A DNA stretch of 38,623 nt from Oscillibacter sp. (lineage in GTDB: Bacteria > Bacillota > Clostridia > Oscillospirales > Oscillospiraceae). The position numbers and the translations under genes are program-made. Each line of letters starts with the position of its first letter. Position 1 is the stretch's first letter. Of this stretch, positions 36,423 to 38,623 are shown piece after piece. The stretch lies in NCBI GenBank assembly GCA_017526785.1, contig JAFXQV010000031.1:1-38623 (forward strand), written 5' to 3'. The notes below the pieces were generated by a model. It had not been told where the DNA came from. It ran no database searches and was given only the letters and a program-made list of their open reading frames with translations.

Positions 36423-38623
36423 TTACTTTTGTTCGGCACGGCAAATCGGCTTCCAAAGCCCCAGCAGAACGGCCGTGACGAGGGAGCCGACCGCCAGAGA
36501 GAGCGCGTAAAGAAGCGGCTTTCCCATGACAGGCAGCACGAACAGTCCGCCGTGGGGCGCGGGCAGGGTACAGCCGAACAGCGCGGACAGTCCCCCCGCG
36601 ACCGCCGAACCCGCCATGCACGACGGGATAACCCGTCGTATGTCCGTAAAGACATACGGCAGCGCGCCCTCCGTGATGAAGGACAGCCCCATGAACAACG
36701 TACCCGGTCCGCGTTCCCATTCCGCGTCCGAAAACTTCTTGCGGAACAGCGCTATGGAAAGGGAAATCCCAATCGGCGGCACCATGCCGCCCGCCATGAC
36801 CGACGCCATCATGTCGGCGCGGCCGTTCAAAATGCCGTCCACGCCATAATTGTACGCCACTTTGTTGACAATGCCGCCCATGTCGAAGGCCATCATGCCG
36901 CCGGAGAGCGCGCCCGCCGCGACGTGGCTCTTGGCGGCGGCGTATTCCAGCAGGGACGTGAAGAAGCCCCCCAGCGACAGCGACAGCGGCGTGATTATCA
37001 GCCACGACAGCAACTGCATGAAAATCAGGTTGAACACAGGGTACACGACGATTGGCGCGACTTTCCGGAAAAAGCGCGGCAGGCGGTTCGTGAACTGCCG
37101 CAATTCCCCGGTAATCACCCCGGCGGCCATGCCCGCTATCATAGCGCCGATAAAGCCCGAGTGGCTGTCAATGGTCATATAGCCGCCGACAAAGCCCGCC
37201 ATGAACGCTTCCTCTCCGTTGATTCCGTAGGCCATGAACCCCGCGAAGACCGGGAGCATGAAATTGAAGGTCGTGCCGCCAATCGCCTTTAACGTCGCCG
37301 CCATGGGCGTAATGGAGCCGAACTGCGCCCGGATGTCAAGGGAGAGCGCGGACAGGTCAAGCGAGGCGGCGTCGAACAGGAAGGCCAAGCCAATCAGCAC
37401 GCCGCCCCCGGCGATAAACGGAGCCATCCAGCGTACGCCCAGAATCGTGCCTTTCACGAGATGTTCCCGGAAATAGGCTTTGAGGCGTTCCCGGAATCGC
37501 TTGGCCGCGCCGGACACAACGGGCGTTTCCGCTTTTGCGGGAATGACCAGCTTTTCGGCGTGGGCAATGGCCGCCGCGACCGTCACGAGCTTTTTCTCCG
37601 TCGACGCCGTTTTCTGCGCGTCGGGCTTGTAGAGGCTGGCCGTGTTGCGTCCGCTCTCCTTCGACTGGTAGAGCGCCAAGTCCGCCTTTTCCGACAGCTT
37701 GGCCAGCGGCAGGCCGTCCTCGACGGGTGCCACGCCCGCGCTTATGGTCATGCGGAAGCCGTCGGGCGGGCGCGAATCCTCCACCTTGCGGCACAGTTCC
37801 AACAAGGCCTCGTGCGCCTTGGAGCCGTCAAGGGGAAGCACGCCTATGAACTCGTCGCCGCCCCAGCGCCCCCCGAATCCGCCATAGCGCTTTATCATAT
37901 CCTGTATGCCCCGCGCCAGATGACGCAGGGCGTTGTCCCCGGCGGCGTGGCCGTAATTGTCGTTAATCTGCTTGAAAAAGTCGATGTCCAGCAGGAACAG
38001 CGACGCCTCGCGGCGGTGTTCCGCGCCGCTGAACTCCGCGAAAGCGGCGTTGAACGATTTGCGGTTTGCAAGCCCGGTCAGTTCGTCGGTGGTGGCGTAG
38101 CGGAGGATTTCGCGGCGGTACTTGGAAATAATATTGGCAATCAGAACCACAACGAACACCATCAGAAGCGCGTCAATGCCCAGCAACAGCGTAAATTGCC
38201 GCCGCTGTAAGGCCTGCAAGTCCCCGCCGCGGCTGACGACTTCCAGAAAATACGCGCCGCCGTAGAGCGGGCGCACAACGTAACAGTCCTGCATGAGCAG
38301 GAACGGCGAGTTACTGCCCGTCCAGAATACCGCCTTGCCGTTTTTCAAGGCCTCGTCCAGCGTCGCCCTGTCCGGAGCCTCCCAGTCGTACGGCGCGCCG
38401 GGGCTGGAGTACGACATGCCGCCGTTGGAGCCCGTCACCCGGAAGCCGACGTTTTTTTGAATCCATTCCGACATCGTGGGCATGTACTGCGTGATACCGT
38501 GCTCGGGAGTCTGCGCGGACAGCGCGTTGGCAATCATGCGGGAATACAAATCTGTTTCCATTTCCGCCGACATCCGGAAAATGTCGGTGTTGAGGGAGGA
38601 GAAGAGAAGCGCGTTACCGAAAA
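36423..38623 (-). CDS. Partial: extracytoplasmic sensor + GGDEF + PTS EIIC (fructose type) fusion protein
   Basis: The reading frame is open to the window edge, so the N-terminus is missing. At least 732 residues are visible; numbers below count from the in-frame ATG at 38573. Residues 1-122 are a probable extracytoplasmic sensor (YMPTMSEWIQKNVGFRVTGS, FLLMQDCYVVRPLYGGAYFL), followed by a membrane helix at about 127-150. The GGDEF domain spans about 158-316: TDELTGLANRKSF, FLLDIDFFKQINDNYGHAAG and an intact RWGGDEF at 236-242; no RxxD inhibitory site precedes it. From about 370 to the end lies an EIIC domain of the fructose family: MLPVFAGFMAYGINGEEAFM, MMAFDMGGIVNKVAYNYG, LSFITEGALPYVFTDIRRVI and PHGGLFVLPVMGKP. 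No EIIA or EIIB part is present. The continuous frame argues against an assembly join. Confidence 0.9.
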   Translation of the reverse strand, partial: FGNALLFSSLNTDIFRMSAEMETDLYSRMIANALSAQTPEHGITQYMPTMSEWIQKNVGFRVTGSNGGMSYSSPGAPYDWEAPDRATLDEALKNGKAVFWTGSNSPFLLMQDCYVVRPLYGGAYFLEVVSRGGDLQALQRRQFTLLLGIDALLMVFVVVLIANIISKYRREILRYATTDELTGLANRKSFNAAFAEFSGAEHRREASLFLLDIDFFKQINDNYGHAAGDNALRHLARGIQDMIKRYGGFGGRWGGDEFIGVLPLDGSKAHEALLELCRKVEDSRPPDGFRMTISAGVAPVEDGLPLAKLSEKADLALYQSKESGRNTASLYKPDAQKTASTEKKLVTVAAAIAHAEKLVIPAKAETPVVSGAAKRFRERLKAYFREHLVKGTILGVRWMAPFIAGGGVLIGLAFLFDAASLDLSALSLDIRAQFGSITPMAATLKAIGGTTFNFMLPVFAGFMAYGINGEEAFMAGFVGGYMTIDSHSGFIGAMIAGMAAGVITGELRQFTNRLPRFFRKVAPIVVYPVFNLIFMQLLSWLIITPLSLSLGGFFTSLLEYAAAKSHVAAGALSGGMMAFDMGGIVNKVAYNYGVDGILNGRADMMASVMAGGMVPPIGISLSIALFRKKFSDAEWERGPGTLFMGLSFITEGALPYVFTDIRRVIPSCMAGSAVAGGLSALFGCTLPAPHGGLFVLPVMGKPLLYALSLAVGSLVTAVLLGLWKPICRAEQK

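Overview
The window looks like a chromosome segment of a spore-forming, S-layer-bearing member of the Clostridia, most likely an uncultured Oscillospirales/Oscillospiraceae-type gut bacterium. The grounds are high GC throughout, AGGAGG-type ribosome binding sites, sigma-A promoters of the TTGACA-17-TATAAT kind, a sigma-H gene, a spoIVFA/spoIVFB-like pair, a type III glutamine synthetase, SLH-domain and BspA-type surface proteins, and DUF1846 and NrdR genes. The species cannot be named from sequence alone.

Layout. (1) 1-4988 is the end of a prophage or prophage-like element: a small late protein, a putative membrane protein, an r1t-type holin, a CHAP/CW_7 endolysin and an Ala/Pro-rich protein on the plus strand. 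A bidirectional terminator follows, then a minus-strand operon of five small proteins of mostly unknown function. That operon faces a 77-residue XRE repressor across two copies of one operator. The element abuts the 3' end of a tRNA-Pro(GGG) gene at 4989, with four GCTA motifs at exact 10-bp spacing next to it, as expected for an attachment site. (2) 5177-8622 carries an operon for a secreted CAP-domain protein, a secreted cohesin-like protein and thiamine pyrophosphokinase, plus a divergent amidase-like gene. (3) 8949-9638 is a ten-repeat CRISPR array without cas genes, preceded by a perfect promoter that lies inside a 16-bp inverted repeat. (4) 9694-12846 is an mscS-metY-metA operon for methionine synthesis by direct sulfhydrylation. 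(5) 13181-16749 holds a zinc-ribbon protein, sigH (apparently leaderless), a VOC protein with glyA, and bioY under a clear BirA operator. (6) 16918-18582 is the spoIVFA/spoIVFB-like sporulation pair. (7) 18625-21846 is an operon of DUF1846, a flavin-binding oxidase-like protein and two hexapeptide acetyltransferases. (8) 21974-23054 encodes three small proteins, two of them with repetitive proline-rich linkers. (9) 23166-27843 holds nth, a membrane dipeptidase, an unknown protein, nrdR and a secreted deacetylase with SLH domains. (10) 27905-34043 holds a BspA-type lipoprotein, a SNF2 helicase with two SWIM-type zinc motifs and a DUF362 protein. (11) glnN follows at 34251-36338. (12) From 36423 to the window edge runs a protein fusing an extracytoplasmic sensor, a GGDEF diguanylate cyclase domain and a fructose-type PTS EIIC membrane domain.

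The most unusual items are the GGDEF-EIIC fusion, the prophage-end small-gene operon with its repressor (arranged like anti-defence loci), the cas-less CRISPR array with unusually variable spacer lengths and an inverted-repeat-bounded promoter, the double-SWIM SNF2 protein and the leaderless sigH. All family assignments were made by reading the sequences; no database search was run.
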